In this document: positions 51,373 to 60,698 of the stretch, one piece after another | How the letters are laid out: the number at the start of each line of letters is the position of its first letter | Numbering within the stretch: the stretch's first letter is position 1 | Assembly (NCBI GenBank): GCA_016938655.1 | Contig: JAFGUG010000080.1 | Coordinates: 1-64,000, forward strand | Direction of reading: 5' to 3' | DNA length: 64,000 nucleotides | From: Thiotrichales bacterium | GTDB taxonomy: Bacteria > Pseudomonadota > Gammaproteobacteria > Thiomicrospirales > Thiomicrospiraceae | Notes under the pieces: generated by a model | What the model saw: the letters and a program-made list of their open reading frames with translations, nothing else | Told to the model about the DNA's origin: nothing | Databases searched by the model: none | Made by a program: the position numbers and the translations under genes

Positions 51373-52113
51373 ATGATTAAAAAAACACGCATACAAACCA
51401 CTGGGCTACTGTTATTCGGTTTGGCACTCGCAGGCTTGTCCCTGTTTGCGCAGGCTTCGACCACCGAAAACAGTGGTTTTACCACCAAACTCACCACTGG
51501 CTTTTTCTACTCAAGTGGGCAAAGTGACACCATTAATTCTTCTGACGCCACAACCAGTTCGATTCCACTGATGCTCTCTTTCAAAAAAGACCGGCTCTCA
51601 ATGGGCGTTTCAACCGCTTATTTAATGGTTGACAGCGACAGTTTTAACGCCGAAGGCATGGGCGATACCACCTTCTCGATTGGTTACGATATTACCGAAT
51701 CACCGTGGTTTACCGTTAAGTTAAAAGAGAAGTTTGCAACGGGTGACGAAACCGAAGGCTTAAGCACCGGTAAAAACGATACCTCACTACAACTCGACTA
51801 CTTTTACCCAATTAAAACCAATACCTCAGTGTTTGCCAGCATTGGCCATAAACTGGTTGGTAAAGTGAGTGGTGCAGACATGCAAAATACCACGTTTGCT
51901 TCCGTGGGCATGGGTTACCTCTACCCAAACAAAACCAATATCGGTGTGTCATTAGACTATCGCCAATCCATTTATAAAAGTTTAGACGACCAAACTGGTG
52001 CCTCACTTTTTGTTAGTAAGCCGTTAAATAAAACCTATAGCCTATCGGCTTTTGGTGGCTATGACAGTAGCGAAACCACCACTGCGGGTATTACCCTAAC
52101 CACTAAATTTTAA
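51373..52113 (+). CDS. Putative outer-membrane beta-barrel protein
   Basis: 246 residues with a signal peptide (about 1-28, ending in FAQASTTENS). The mature part alternates hydrophobic and polar residues in strands typical of a small barrel (LTTGFFYSSGQS, FSIGYDITESPWFTVKLKEKF, VGMGYLYPNKTNIGVSLDYRQ) and ends in aromatic residue F (TLTTKF), a common barrel terminus. It fits transporter/alpha-amylase-related or DUF3187-like barrels only loosely, so the family is unassigned. It is between the coiled-coil gene and the DUF6502-like gene, 20 nt before the latter. Confidence 0.65.
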   Translation: MIKKTRIQTTGLLLFGLALAGLSLFAQASTTENSGFTTKLTTGFFYSSGQSDTINSSDATTSSIPLMLSFKKDRLSMGVSTAYLMVDSDSFNAEGMGDTTFSIGYDITESPWFTVKLKEKFATGDETEGLSTGKNDTSLQLDYFYPIKTNTSVFASIGHKLVGKVSGADMQNTTFASVGMGYLYPNKTNIGVSLDYRQSIYKSLDDQTGASLFVSKPLNKTYSLSAFGGYDSSETTTAGITLTTKF

Positions 52114-52133
52114 ACTGAGATTTTTTGCATCCC

Positions 52134-53000
52134 ATGAGTCAAGACAACGCCGCCCCTACCTCTAAAGAGCACATACTCACCAAAGCCTTAACGCAAATGT
52201 TAAAGCCCTTGGTGCGTCTGCTTATTCACCAAAACATTACCTACACCGGGTTTTTAAACTTACTTAAAAAAACCTATGTTGAGGTGGCGGAAGAGTCTTT
52301 TGAAATCAAAGGTAAACGCTTAACCGATAGTCGCATCAGTTTAATCACCGGTGTGCATCGTGGCGATGTGAAACGCATTCGCACTGAAGGCCTAACCCAG
52401 CCGAGTGAAAAAGAGATCAAAGCCGGACTCAGCGCACAAGTTATGTCGATTTGGGCCGGTCACCAAGCGTACTTAGATGACAGCGGCAACCCAAAACCGC
52501 TCTACCGCTATGCGCATGATGGATCGCCGTCGTTTGAAGAGTTGGTGCTGTCGGTATCAAAAGACAAACACCCGCGCTGTTTTTTAGATGAGTGGATGAA
52601 CCAAGGCTTAATTGAGCTCTTTGAAACTGACGATCACAAAGAGCAAATCTCACTGACCGAAAAAGGCTATGTGCCTGAAGAGGACTTTGAAGAGAAGCTC
52701 TTTTTTGCCGGTAAAAATATCGGTGACCATCTCTCCGTAGTCGCGCATAACCTTGAGAACCAAACCCCGCCGATGTTTGATCGTGCGGTGTATTACAACA
52801 AGCTATCCGAAGCGTCAATTCAAGCAATTGAAGCCGCCTCAAAAGAAAAAATGATGGCGGCGCTCACCGAAATAAACCAACTGGCCAGCCAGTTGCAAGC
52901 CCAAGATGCCCAAAATGCCGAAACGGACAACGAAGAATCCGCTGACCGCAGCATGCACTTGGGGGCCTATTTTCACCACCAACAAAAATCGGTTAATTAA
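52134..53000 (+). CDS. DUF6502-like protein
   Basis: 288 residues and cytoplasmic (no signal peptide). Its N-terminal half KALTQMLKPLVRLLIHQNIT, then RLTDSRISLITGVHRGDVKRIR, looks like a winged-helix/HTH-type region, and matches the DUF6502 pattern as I remember it. The middle has a second possible winged helix (HPRCFLDEWMNQGLIELFE). Function is unknown; a DNA-binding regulator is a guess. It stops immediately before the GTG start of the DUF5666-like gene (0-nt gap), so the two are translationally linked. Confidence 0.7.
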   Translation: MSQDNAAPTSKEHILTKALTQMLKPLVRLLIHQNITYTGFLNLLKKTYVEVAEESFEIKGKRLTDSRISLITGVHRGDVKRIRTEGLTQPSEKEIKAGLSAQVMSIWAGHQAYLDDSGNPKPLYRYAHDGSPSFEELVLSVSKDKHPRCFLDEWMNQGLIELFETDDHKEQISLTEKGYVPEEDFEEKLFFAGKNIGDHLSVVAHNLENQTPPMFDRAVYYNKLSEASIQAIEAASKEKMMAALTEINQLASQLQAQDAQNAETDNEESADRSMHLGAYFHHQQKSVN

Positions 53001-54089
53001 GTGAAAAATTTATTTCCCACACAGTTCAACTTGTTTAAGGTCAACGTCTCTAAGGCAACTGCAAACTGGCTTAAACACAGCCTATTAACGCTTGCCTTAG
53101 CGATCAGCCCATTCACACTCTCCCCTCTGTATGCCGCCAATTTAGGCAGTGGCTTGGGTGGAACGGGCTTTATCTCGGAAGACCCTACCAGCGGTTTTGG
53201 CGGAACCGGACGCGCCTCTTCAGGTTTTGGAGGCACCGGTGTGATTGGTACCATTACCGAGTTTGGCAGCATCTGGGTCAATGGCATTGAGATTGGCTAC
53301 GGTGACAAAACCCAAGTGACGTCCGATCTTAACCAAACCTTACGCACCACCGCTACTCGTGAATCGGTGCTTAAGTTGGGGCAGCAAGTTATTTTAGAAA
53401 CCTTGCCAAACGATGACAAAGCACTCACTAAAGCGATTCATTTGTACTACCCACTGGCCGGTAAAATAACGTCAATCACTGAAAATGGCGTGGTTATTAA
53501 TGGTGAACACCGTGTGCAAACCAGCGAAAAAACCCATTACGATGCCAGTTTAAGACTCAAAGTCGGTGAGTATGTCGCCGTTAATGGCTATCAAACAGAC
53601 AAAGGCGTTTGGCAAGCCACGCGTATCAGTGCCAACGCACAAAACCGTGAGATGTATCAGCCGACGCCCACCAAAGGTTTTTCAGATGCGGTTAAAAAGG
53701 TGGTGCTTGAAACCACCCTTCAGCAGATCAATCAATGGCAAGCGTTAACCAAGCTGAACGCGACGGGCGCAAAAACCAATGCGCGTTTGGTTGTGAAAGG
53801 TGTTTGGCAAAATGGTGAAGTCAATAACCCACAAATTCAACCTTACAACGACTTTGTGAACGGCTTGATGCAGAATCAGCAAACTCTTCGTCCTATGTTG
53901 GAAAACCGCAAGATGCCAGAAGGCATGGACAAAATCGATCTCGATAGAATGTCGATGCAGAAAGAGCAACTTGAGATGATGCAAATGCAACGTGATCAAA
54001 ATTCGATGATTCAAGATCAACTTGATCAAGTTCAGCAAATTCAGGAACTCAAAGACCAGTTTCAACAAATACGCGGGCTTGTAAACTAG
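53001..54089 (+). CDS. DUF5666-like secreted protein with GGTG repeats
   Basis: 362 residues starting at GTG 53001. A signal peptide ends near residue 45 (SPLYAAN). Three short glycine repeats (GLGGTG, GFGGTG, GFGGTG) follow at about 48-78. Next comes a beta-rich DUF5666-like domain with two OB-like units (ILETLPNDDKALTKAIHLYY, LKVGEYVAVNGYQTDKGVWQ). A C-terminal Met/Gln-rich coiled coil (about 305-360, EQLEMMQMQRDQNSMIQDQL) closes it. It lies directly after the DUF6502-like gene. Function is unknown. Confidence 0.75.
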   Translation: MKNLFPTQFNLFKVNVSKATANWLKHSLLTLALAISPFTLSPLYAANLGSGLGGTGFISEDPTSGFGGTGRASSGFGGTGVIGTITEFGSIWVNGIEIGYGDKTQVTSDLNQTLRTTATRESVLKLGQQVILETLPNDDKALTKAIHLYYPLAGKITSITENGVVINGEHRVQTSEKTHYDASLRLKVGEYVAVNGYQTDKGVWQATRISANAQNREMYQPTPTKGFSDAVKKVVLETTLQQINQWQALTKLNATGAKTNARLVVKGVWQNGEVNNPQIQPYNDFVNGLMQNQQTLRPMLENRKMPEGMDKIDLDRMSMQKEQLEMMQMQRDQNSMIQDQLDQVQQIQELKDQFQQIRGLVN

Positions 54090-54140
54090 GGATTTACATC
54101 AACCATAAGTGGTCTTTTACACCCCCTAATTAAAAAAGTG

Positions 54141-54152
54141 AGCAGGCCTGCT
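54141..54152. repeat. AGCAGGCCTGCT palindrome
   Basis: Perfect copy between the convergent DUF5666-like gene and the TonB receptor. Flanks AAAAGTG and TTACTTTTC extend the dyad. Confidence 0.9.
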
Positions 54153-54199
54153 TACTTTTCTAAACCTTAAACAACCAACAAGCGGTTTCAATCGCCCAT

Positions 54200-54228
54200 A
54201 AAAAAACCGCTATGAAAGCGGTTTTTTT
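54200..54228. terminator. Bidirectional terminator
   Basis: AAAAAAACCGC and GCGGTTTTTTT arms pair perfectly around a 7-nt loop between two convergent genes, giving a T-tract in both directions. Confidence 0.9.
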
Positions 54229-54255
54229 GCATGGTTTAAAATCACGTTTTGAATA

Positions 54256-56472
54256 TTAAAACTTCATACGTGCGGTTAACTGTACATTACGTCCAGGATT
54301 CAATGTCAAGCCTTTGTAGGTATTCAAGAAATCGACATACGCAGTATCAAATAAGTTCTGTACTTTTACACCCAACTGCAACGTCTGCTTATCAAACTTC
54401 ACATCGGTTACATAGCTGGCATTCCAAACCGCGTAGCCATCGGTAGAACCGGTACCAATCGGTAAGTTATCAAATTGTGAAAACGGTTCATACAGGCCTG
54501 CTGCATCTTGACTGGCCACCAATTTCACCCCTAAACTCAACTTTTGATTGTGCAGTTCTTGGTAGTCCGCAAACTGATAATGACCATTAATGGCTAAGTT
54601 ATTCGCTGGAATTAACGGCAAATCACGGTTATTACTGGTGTCTTGCCCATCAATAATCTCCAACGCTAAATCTGCTGACCATTGCGTGTTAAAACGTTGG
54701 TAAACACTTAATTCAAAGCCACGAATTAACGCATTGGTCTGTTCAGCTTGCATCTCCACAATTGCACCAGGTGCGCTCGCATCCACTCGTTCACCTTCAC
54801 TTGGCGCACCCTCTTTGGCACGATAGAAACCGGTGTTCACTAAATAAATGTAGTTATCAATCCAATTTTGATAGACCGTTGCCACCATTTGAGTGTTATT
54901 GGTTTGCCAACGCAAAGACAAATCGGTGTTGATTGAGGTTTCCTCTTTTAAATCGGGGTTACCAATTTGATAGGCTTGCACGCCACCATGTTCTCCGCCT
55001 GCATACAGGTCAAAAATACTTGGCGCTCTAAACCCTGTCGCTAAGTTGGCCGCCAAACTCCAGTTGGAATTAAAACGATAGGTTCCCCCTAAAGAACCGG
55101 TTGCGATTTTAAAGTCACGTTCGTTATTGGTTTCATCAAACAGCTGAAGTTCATCAATAAAGTGTTCATTCGCATCATTGATAGGCGCGTTTACCGAATG
55201 CCAATCGTAACGTGCACCAAATTGAATTAACCATTTATCGTAATCCGCTTCTTCAAACAGATACACCGCGCGCTTACTCACATCGGCCGATGGCGTTAAG
55301 TGCCCAGAACGTAAGGTCTGTTGCTTTTCGGTGACTTCAAACCCAATCTCCCCCTCAAAATCACCCACTTTTGGATGCTCAATGGCCAGCTTATAGTCAT
55401 CACGCTCAACCAATAAATCCAGATACTCCTCTGTTCCTTTGTCCTCTGCCATGGTTTCAAAGGGTAAATCGTGGGAAGCTTCTCGCAGGTTTTTGGTGCG
55501 TGTCCAACTCGGCTTTAATACCCAGTCGTTATCCAAAAACAGTTCCGCTTTCAATTGCATCTCATCATTTTGCAACTTTTGCCCCGTTCCAAGCGCTTCA
55601 TATTCTGAGGTTGGGCTGTCGGCTTCAATGCCTAAATAGTTCTGTTTAGATACCCACTGAGTGTAACGTAACTCAACATTCCCCCAATCGTCTTGAAACC
55701 CCACGCCGATATTTGCGGAACGATTTTCAAAGTTGGTAAACGGTACTTCACCCACAAACAGAGGCTTATCACTTAAGGCACTGGTTGGTGTTGCGCCCTC
55801 GGAAGAGTCAACATTAGGTACGCTAAAGTTATCCGCTTTACGAGTGCTTACGCCAGCGGTAATCCCAAATTTTTCTGAACCCGCGCCAACTTTAGCCCCA
55901 AACATGGTTTCACCATTATTGGTATTCAGTTCACTGGCAAACTCGCCCGACGCGTCTTGTCCATAAGGGATCGGGGCTTGAATCACATTCACTACGCCGC
56001 CCATTGCCTCAGAACCGTACAACACACTTTGTGGACCACGAATCACTTCTATGCGTTCGGCTAAGTACGGATCCACATTCGGTAAGTGACGGGTGCCGTA
56101 AGCTTGATAATCGGTGGTTTGACCATTCGATAACACCTTAACGCGATTACCTGTTAAGCCACGAATCACCGGTTTACCTGACTGGGTTCCGGCAGACATA
56201 TTATTCACACCCGGAATATGGTCCAGCATTTCACCTAAAGAACCGCTGTCTTTTAAGGCTTTGTCAGTGCCATTTAAGCTGTCTATTTGTGACGGTACTT
56301 CAAAAATCTCATGGTCATGAATCGGTGAGGCAGATACCGTGATTGCATTTAATACATTCGCTTGAGCCGTTTGGGTGTTTGGTTGTGTTTCAGCGTGTGC
56401 CGATTGCACCGCCAACAAACTACTGGCCGCCCACACATTAAGCATGGCCAGAGAAAGGGTTTTTAATTTCAT
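54256..56472 (-). CDS. TonB-dependent outer-membrane receptor
   Basis: 738 residues with signal peptide (AHAETQ, about 1-27), a TonB-box-like start (LNAITVSASP), plug domain (GEMLDHIPGV, VIRGPQSVLYGSEAMGGVVNVI) and a 22-strand-type barrel ending in QLTARMKF. The substrate is not evident; the small His-rich gene upstream suggests a metal such as zinc or copper. It follows that gene with an 83-nt gap on the same strand, so cotranscription is likely. One CAGGCCTGCT core is read as AAGLYE (54493-54502). Confidence 0.92.
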   Translation of the reverse strand: MKLKTLSLAMLNVWAASSLLAVQSAHAETQPNTQTAQANVLNAITVSASPIHDHEIFEVPSQIDSLNGTDKALKDSGSLGEMLDHIPGVNNMSAGTQSGKPVIRGLTGNRVKVLSNGQTTDYQAYGTRHLPNVDPYLAERIEVIRGPQSVLYGSEAMGGVVNVIQAPIPYGQDASGEFASELNTNNGETMFGAKVGAGSEKFGITAGVSTRKADNFSVPNVDSSEGATPTSALSDKPLFVGEVPFTNFENRSANIGVGFQDDWGNVELRYTQWVSKQNYLGIEADSPTSEYEALGTGQKLQNDEMQLKAELFLDNDWVLKPSWTRTKNLREASHDLPFETMAEDKGTEEYLDLLVERDDYKLAIEHPKVGDFEGEIGFEVTEKQQTLRSGHLTPSADVSKRAVYLFEEADYDKWLIQFGARYDWHSVNAPINDANEHFIDELQLFDETNNERDFKIATGSLGGTYRFNSNWSLAANLATGFRAPSIFDLYAGGEHGGVQAYQIGNPDLKEETSINTDLSLRWQTNNTQMVATVYQNWIDNYIYLVNTGFYRAKEGAPSEGERVDASAPGAIVEMQAEQTNALIRGFELSVYQRFNTQWSADLALEIIDGQDTSNNRDLPLIPANNLAINGHYQFADYQELHNQKLSLGVKLVASQDAAGLYEPFSQFDNLPIGTGSTDGYAVWNASYVTDVKFDKQTLQLGVKVQNLFDTAYVDFLNTYKGLTLNPGRNVQLTARMKF
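54493..54502. repeat. Variant palindrome CAGGCCTGCT inside receptor CDS
   Basis: Partial copy read as A-A-G-L-Y-E on the minus strand. Confidence 0.7.
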
Positions 56473-56555
56473 AATTTTTCCTAATTGTTTTTAAACAAGG
56501 CAAAGCACTAAGCACGTTCAAGACGTGTTTAGTTTCCTTAAATTTAGCCAAACAA

Positions 56556-56834
56556 CTAGGCAAAAGGCGGGGCACGCCCCCAATAGACAGGCACAAACGC
56601 CACTTGAGGCGTTTGAATTTTAGTGGAGACAACCGTTGACGATTGCCAAACGGTCGTCGGTTCAAGCACCACTTGAGCACTTGAACTGGTTGGTTGTGCC
56701 AACATTTCATAAACATCACACTCTTCAGTATGCTCATGAAACGGATGAATTTCGGCGTGCAACAGTGCCGCCGTTTGTGAAAACACAAACAACACACTGA
56801 ATAAAATGGAGGCCAAAGCACGCTTATAAGTCAT
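56556..56834 (-). CDS. Small secreted His/Cys-containing protein, DUF2946-like
   Basis: 92 residues: a signal peptide or anchor (about 1-27), then HAEIHPFHEHTEECDVYEML with a cluster of three His, Cys and acids that could bind a metal, then a hydrophobic tail ending in GRAPPFA, reminiscent of DUF2946-type proteins. It precedes the TonB receptor, so a role in metal handling is inferred. No Shine-Dalgarno is visible; TATAAT lies only 8 nt before the ATG, which would fit a leaderless mRNA, but this is weak. Confidence 0.6.
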   Translation of the reverse strand: MTYKRALASILFSVLFVFSQTAALLHAEIHPFHEHTEECDVYEMLAQPTSSSAQVVLEPTTVWQSSTVVSTKIQTPQVAFVPVYWGRAPPFA

Positions 56835-56902
56835 AGAAAGTTATTATAAAAGCAGATTAGTGAATGTATAGCTTTTTACCTAGAATTGCTTATATAAAAG
56901 TC

Positions 56903-56914
56903 AGCAGGCCTGCT
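56903..56914. repeat. AGCAGGCCTGCT palindrome
   Basis: Perfect copy in the divergent gap between the small His-rich gene and pgm. Confidence 0.9.
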
Positions 56915-57027
56915 CAAAATCAAATTACATGCGGGTTTTAATTTTTTTAGTTTCAAAGTCCTTTTCCCACACAATTTGTTTGTATAATCACTTAACTGAG
57001 TGAATTCAAAAAGCGAGTACAAAGACT

Positions 57028-58668
57028 ATGGCAATCTCCCCTTACGCTGGCAAAAAAGCCCCTGTTGAACTATTAGAAAATATTCCCCTGTTAATGGCCG
57101 ATTACTACAGCCTCAAACCGGATGTTTCCAACCCAGATCAAAAAGTAAGCTTTGGAACCTCTGGCCATCGTGGCTGTTCAAGCAAGACTACCTTTAACGA
57201 AGATCACATTGCCGCAATCTGCCAAGCCATTGTTGAGTATCGACGCTTACAAGGCACCGTTGGCCCGATGTTTATTGGTATGGACACGCACGCGCTTTCA
57301 GAAGCCGCCCACGCCACCGCCGTGCAAGTGTTTGCCGCTAATAAAGTCACCGTCATTATTCAATCTTACGGACGTTACACGCCAACACCGGTTATCTCAC
57401 ATGCCATTCTTAGTTATAACGAGGGGCGACAAGGTGGCTTGGCCGACGGTGTGATTATTACGCCATCGCACAATCCCCCCCAAGACGGTGGCTTTAAATA
57501 CAACCCACCCACTGGCGGACCTGCTGACACCGAAGCCACCTCTTGGATTCAAGACCGTGCCAATGCGATGATTGCCGACGGCCTAAAAGACGTCAAACGT
57601 CTTAACCTAGCCGAAGCCATGGAGTCTGACTTTGTTACCCCAACCGACCTAATTATGCCGTATGTCTCCAGCCTTGATAAGGTGGTGAATATGCAAGCCA
57701 TTAAAAAAGCCGGCTTAAAATTGGCCATCGACCCAATGGGCGGTGCGGCGGTGCATTACTGGAAACCGATTGCCGATTACTACGGCTTAGATTTAGAAAT
57801 TGTGAATCCACAAGTGGACGCGACCTTCTCATTTATGCACGTCGATAAAGACGGCAAAATCCGTATGGATTGTTCCTCTCCTTATGCTATGGCCGGCCTG
57901 ATTAGCTTAAAAGACAACTACGACTTGGCCTTTGGGAATGACCCCGACGTTGACCGTCACGGTATTGTCACAAAGTCGGTCGGTTTGATGAACCCAAACC
58001 ACTACTTAGCGGTGGTTATTCAGTATCTATTCAGCCATCGTCCACACTGGCCTGCCAATGCTGCCGTGGGTAAAACCTTAGTGTCCAGCTCCATGATTGA
58101 CCGTGTAGCGGCCGATCTTAACCTTAACCTCAACGAAGTGCCGGTTGGCTTTAAGTGGTTTGTAGACGGTCTGCAAACCGGTGAATTTGGTTTTGGTGGG
58201 GAAGAGTCCGCCGGCGCCTCATTCTTACGTTTTGACGGTGGCCCTTGGTCAACCGACAAGGACGGCATTATTCTGAACTTACTCGCAGCCGAAATCACCG
58301 CGGTGATGGGCAAAGATCCAGGCCAGTTGTACCAAGAACTCACCGAAAAATTTGGTGACCCAATCTATACCCGAATTGATGCACCCGCTAACCGCGAACA
58401 GAAAGCGATTTTAAGCAACCTCTCACCTGAGATGGTGAAAGCCGATACCTTAGCCGGCGAAGCGATTACCGCCAAACTGACTCACGCGCCGGGCAATGGT
58501 GCGGCCATTGGTGGCTTAAAAATCACCACCGAAAACGGTTGGTTTGCGGCACGTCCATCGGGCACCGAAGATATCTATAAAATCTACGCCGAGAGTTTTA
58601 AAGGCCAAGAACACTTAGATGCCATACTCAAAGAGGCGCAAGCCATTGTGTCTGATGCGTTAAAGTAA
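57028..58668 (+). CDS. pgm: Phosphoglucomutase (alpha-D-glucose phosphate-specific)
   Basis: Interconverts glucose-1-phosphate and glucose-6-phosphate. The 546-residue length equals E. coli Pgm. Seen: FGTSGHRG, the phosphoserine loop [14 protein letters not shown], the metal motif [10 protein letters not shown], the sugar-binding loop GGEESAG, and the phosphate-binding [12 protein letters not shown]. It has an isolated promoter region and ends at the 58681 terminator. Call secure. Confidence 0.97.
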   Translation: MAISPYAGKKAPVELLENIPLLMADYYSLKPDVSNPDQKVSFGTSGHRGCSSKTTFNEDHIAAICQAIVEYRRLQGTVGPMFIGMDTHALSEAAHATAVQVFAANKVTVIIQSYGRYTPTPVISHAILSYNEGRQGGLADGVIITPSHNPPQDGGFKYNPPTGGPADTEATSWIQDRANAMIADGLKDVKRLNLAEAMESDFVTPTDLIMPYVSSLDKVVNMQAIKKAGLKLAIDPMGGAAVHYWKPIADYYGLDLEIVNPQVDATFSFMHVDKDGKIRMDCSSPYAMAGLISLKDNYDLAFGNDPDVDRHGIVTKSVGLMNPNHYLAVVIQYLFSHRPHWPANAAVGKTLVSSSMIDRVAADLNLNLNEVPVGFKWFVDGLQTGEFGFGGEESAGASFLRFDGGPWSTDKDGIILNLLAAEITAVMGKDPGQLYQELTEKFGDPIYTRIDAPANREQKAILSNLSPEMVKADTLAGEAITAKLTHAPGNGAAIGGLKITTENGWFAARPSGTEDIYKIYAESFKGQEHLDAILKEAQAIVSDALK

Positions 58669-58680
58669 ACGCGCAACCTA

Positions 58681-58708
58681 AACCCAATCCATTGATTGGG
58701 TTTTTTTT
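58681..58708 (+). terminator. pgm terminator
   Basis: AACCCAATC and GATTGGGTT arms with a 4-nt loop are followed by eight T. Confidence 0.9.
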
Positions 58709-58723
58709 CGCCTTTTAAAAGTC

Positions 58724-58735
58724 AGCAGGCCTGCT
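58724..58735. repeat. AGCAGGCCTGCT palindrome
   Basis: Perfect copy between the pgm terminator and the patatin gene. Preceded by AAAAGTC. Confidence 0.9.
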
Positions 58736-58757
58736 AAAAACGCTAAAGGTTCACAAC

Positions 58758-59762
58758 ATGAATGACTCAACAAACTCACACACCTCAGACAATAAGCCCA
58801 AAACCAGTCCAAAACCCGCATCCCAAAACACTAAAACCATCTCACTCGTGCTTGGCAGTGGCGGTGCCCGTGGCTTAGCGCACATTGGCATTATTCGCTG
58901 GTTAGAAGAACACCACTATCAAATCAAAGTCATCTCTGGCAGTTCAATTGGGGCACTGATTGGTGGAATTTATGCAGCTGGCAAATTGGACGAATTTGAA
59001 CGCTGGCTGACGAACCTCTCTAAAACCGACATCTTAGCCCTGATGGACATTGCATGGGATCGCAGTGGCTTAATTAAAGGCGACAAACTCAACAGCATGC
59101 TCAAAGACCTGCTTGGCGAACCCAACATCGAAGACCTTGCGATTCCCTTCACTGCCGTGGCCACTGACATTAACCATGAAAAAGAGGTTTGGTTACAATC
59201 TGGTTCGTTATTAAATGCCATGCGTGCCTCTTACTCACTGCCGATGATTTTTACCCCACAAAAGTATCAAGGCTTAACTTTAGTGGATGGCGGCGTACTT
59301 AACCCTGTGCCCATCGCCCCCACCTTTGGAGAAAGCACCGAACTCACTATTGCGGTCAACTTGGGTGCTAAACCTTCGATTCATGATACTAAACCTTGTG
59401 AAGAGGCTGAGTCCGATCGTTCCGAAGAAACCACAAACAAGAATGCGCCTAGCAGTGAGCAAAACGACGGGTTGATAGAATGGTCAGCCATCGTTGACAG
59501 TGTTAAAGCCTTTTTTTCTCGAGAAAAATCCAAACTGAAACAGCCGTTTAACTGGGATGCTTACGACATTAGCAACAAAGCCTTTGATAGCATGCAAAGC
59601 AGTATTGCCCGTCAAAAACTGGCCGCCTATCCACCCGACATTACCCTTAACGTTCCACGTGATGCGTGCGGTATGCTGGAATTTACCCGTGTTAAAGAGA
59701 TGATAGAGCTTGGTTACCAGACCGCACAAGCGTCCTTGGGCGACGAAAACAGAGCTCAATAA
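58758..59762 (+). CDS. Patatin-like phospholipase (RssA-type)
   Basis: 334-residue serine hydrolase of the patatin family. The oxyanion motif GSGGARG (about 33-39), the nucleophile elbow GSSIGALIGG (Ser about residue 62) and the catalytic DGG in VDGGVLNPVP form the Ser-Asp dyad. A polar insertion (CEEAESDRSEETTNKNAPSS) near residue 215 is not typical. No signal peptide. Substrate unknown, probably a phospholipid. AAAGG lies upstream of the ATG. It is followed by the EfpL-like gene after about 120 nt. Confidence 0.88.
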   Translation: MNDSTNSHTSDNKPKTSPKPASQNTKTISLVLGSGGARGLAHIGIIRWLEEHHYQIKVISGSSIGALIGGIYAAGKLDEFERWLTNLSKTDILALMDIAWDRSGLIKGDKLNSMLKDLLGEPNIEDLAIPFTAVATDINHEKEVWLQSGSLLNAMRASYSLPMIFTPQKYQGLTLVDGGVLNPVPIAPTFGESTELTIAVNLGAKPSIHDTKPCEEAESDRSEETTNKNAPSSEQNDGLIEWSAIVDSVKAFFSREKSKLKQPFNWDAYDISNKAFDSMQSSIARQKLAAYPPDITLNVPRDACGMLEFTRVKEMIELGYQTAQASLGDENRAQ

Positions 59763-59883
59763 CCCAGTGCCTTTTTGGTCATACTCATAAAAAGCCAATC
59801 GTGCAAAAACACCGCTTGCTTTAACAACTAAAACGCTCGAAAATACCGCCCAAATCCCTAATCAATCTAATAAGGAAGTCAGC

Positions 59884-60447
59884 ATGCCAAAAATTAACGA
59901 ACTCAAAAAAGGCAGCGTTGTCGAACTCAATGGTATGCCACATATCGTTAAAACCTACGATGTACGCAACCCCTCTTCGCGTGGCGCTTCAACGATGTAT
60001 AAAATGCGCTTCAATAACTTAAAAACCGGCCAAAAAGTCGATGAAACCTTCAAGGGCGAAGACCTAATTAAAGAGGTCGAGACCTCAAAAGTACAGGTCA
60101 TGTTCTCGTATATTGATGGTGACGATTATGTGTTTATGAACAACGAAGATTACAGCCAATACCTGCTAAATGGCGAAGAGTTGGAAGAAGAGAAGAAATT
60201 CATGACCGAAGGCTTAACCGGCATTACCGCCCTGTTGTTAGATGACCAAGTGCTGACCATTGAACTGCCCACCACGGTTGAACTAGAAGTGACCGAAACC
60301 AACCCCGGCAGTAAGTCGACCGGAGCAGGACGCACCAAACCGGCTATGTTATCCACAGGTTATGAAATTCAGGTTCCCGAATTCATTGAACCCAATGAGA
60401 TTGTCAAGGTGAGCACGCTGACCGGCAAATTCATGTCACGCGCATGA
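59884..60447 (+). CDS. Elongation factor P-like protein EfpL/YeiP
   Basis: 187 residues in three OB-like domains, related to EF-P. The tip loop reads NPSSRGAST: it is longer than the EF-P loop, and Arg replaces the lysine that EF-P modifies. This is the signature of the EfpL/YeiP branch, which helps ribosomes through proline-containing and some other difficult motifs. The C terminus contains STGYEIQVPEFIEPNEIVKV. AAGGA precedes the ATG. No modification enzyme genes (EpmA/EpmB) are nearby. Confidence 0.92.
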   Translation: MPKINELKKGSVVELNGMPHIVKTYDVRNPSSRGASTMYKMRFNNLKTGQKVDETFKGEDLIKEVETSKVQVMFSYIDGDDYVFMNNEDYSQYLLNGEELEEEKKFMTEGLTGITALLLDDQVLTIELPTTVELEVTETNPGSKSTGAGRTKPAMLSTGYEIQVPEFIEPNEIVKVSTLTGKFMSRA

Positions 60448-60472
60448 CCTAAAGTCCACCTGCCAATCAAAA

Positions 60473-60503
60473 CGGGTTAAGCACTTGTTCAGTCTTAAAC
60501 CCG
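60473..60503 (+). other. Weak hairpin after the EfpL-like gene
   Basis: CGGGTT (60473-60478) and AACCCG (60498-60503) pair with extra AAG/CTT pairing across a bulge. No T-tract follows, so terminator function is uncertain. Confidence 0.3.
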
Positions 60504-60698
60504 CCTATCATTTACAGCCATCGCACTTCTCAAAACACCCCGCTCAAAAACACATTAAAATAATCCGTAATAACGTTACCTTGTTTTATTGATTTCAATC
60601 ACTAAACTAAGCGACAAAATCAAATAGCGCTTACTGTTTGAGTTTTTTAACGTTAGGATAGTATTTCATACTAAAGCAACGAGTTAAAACGAGTCAAT

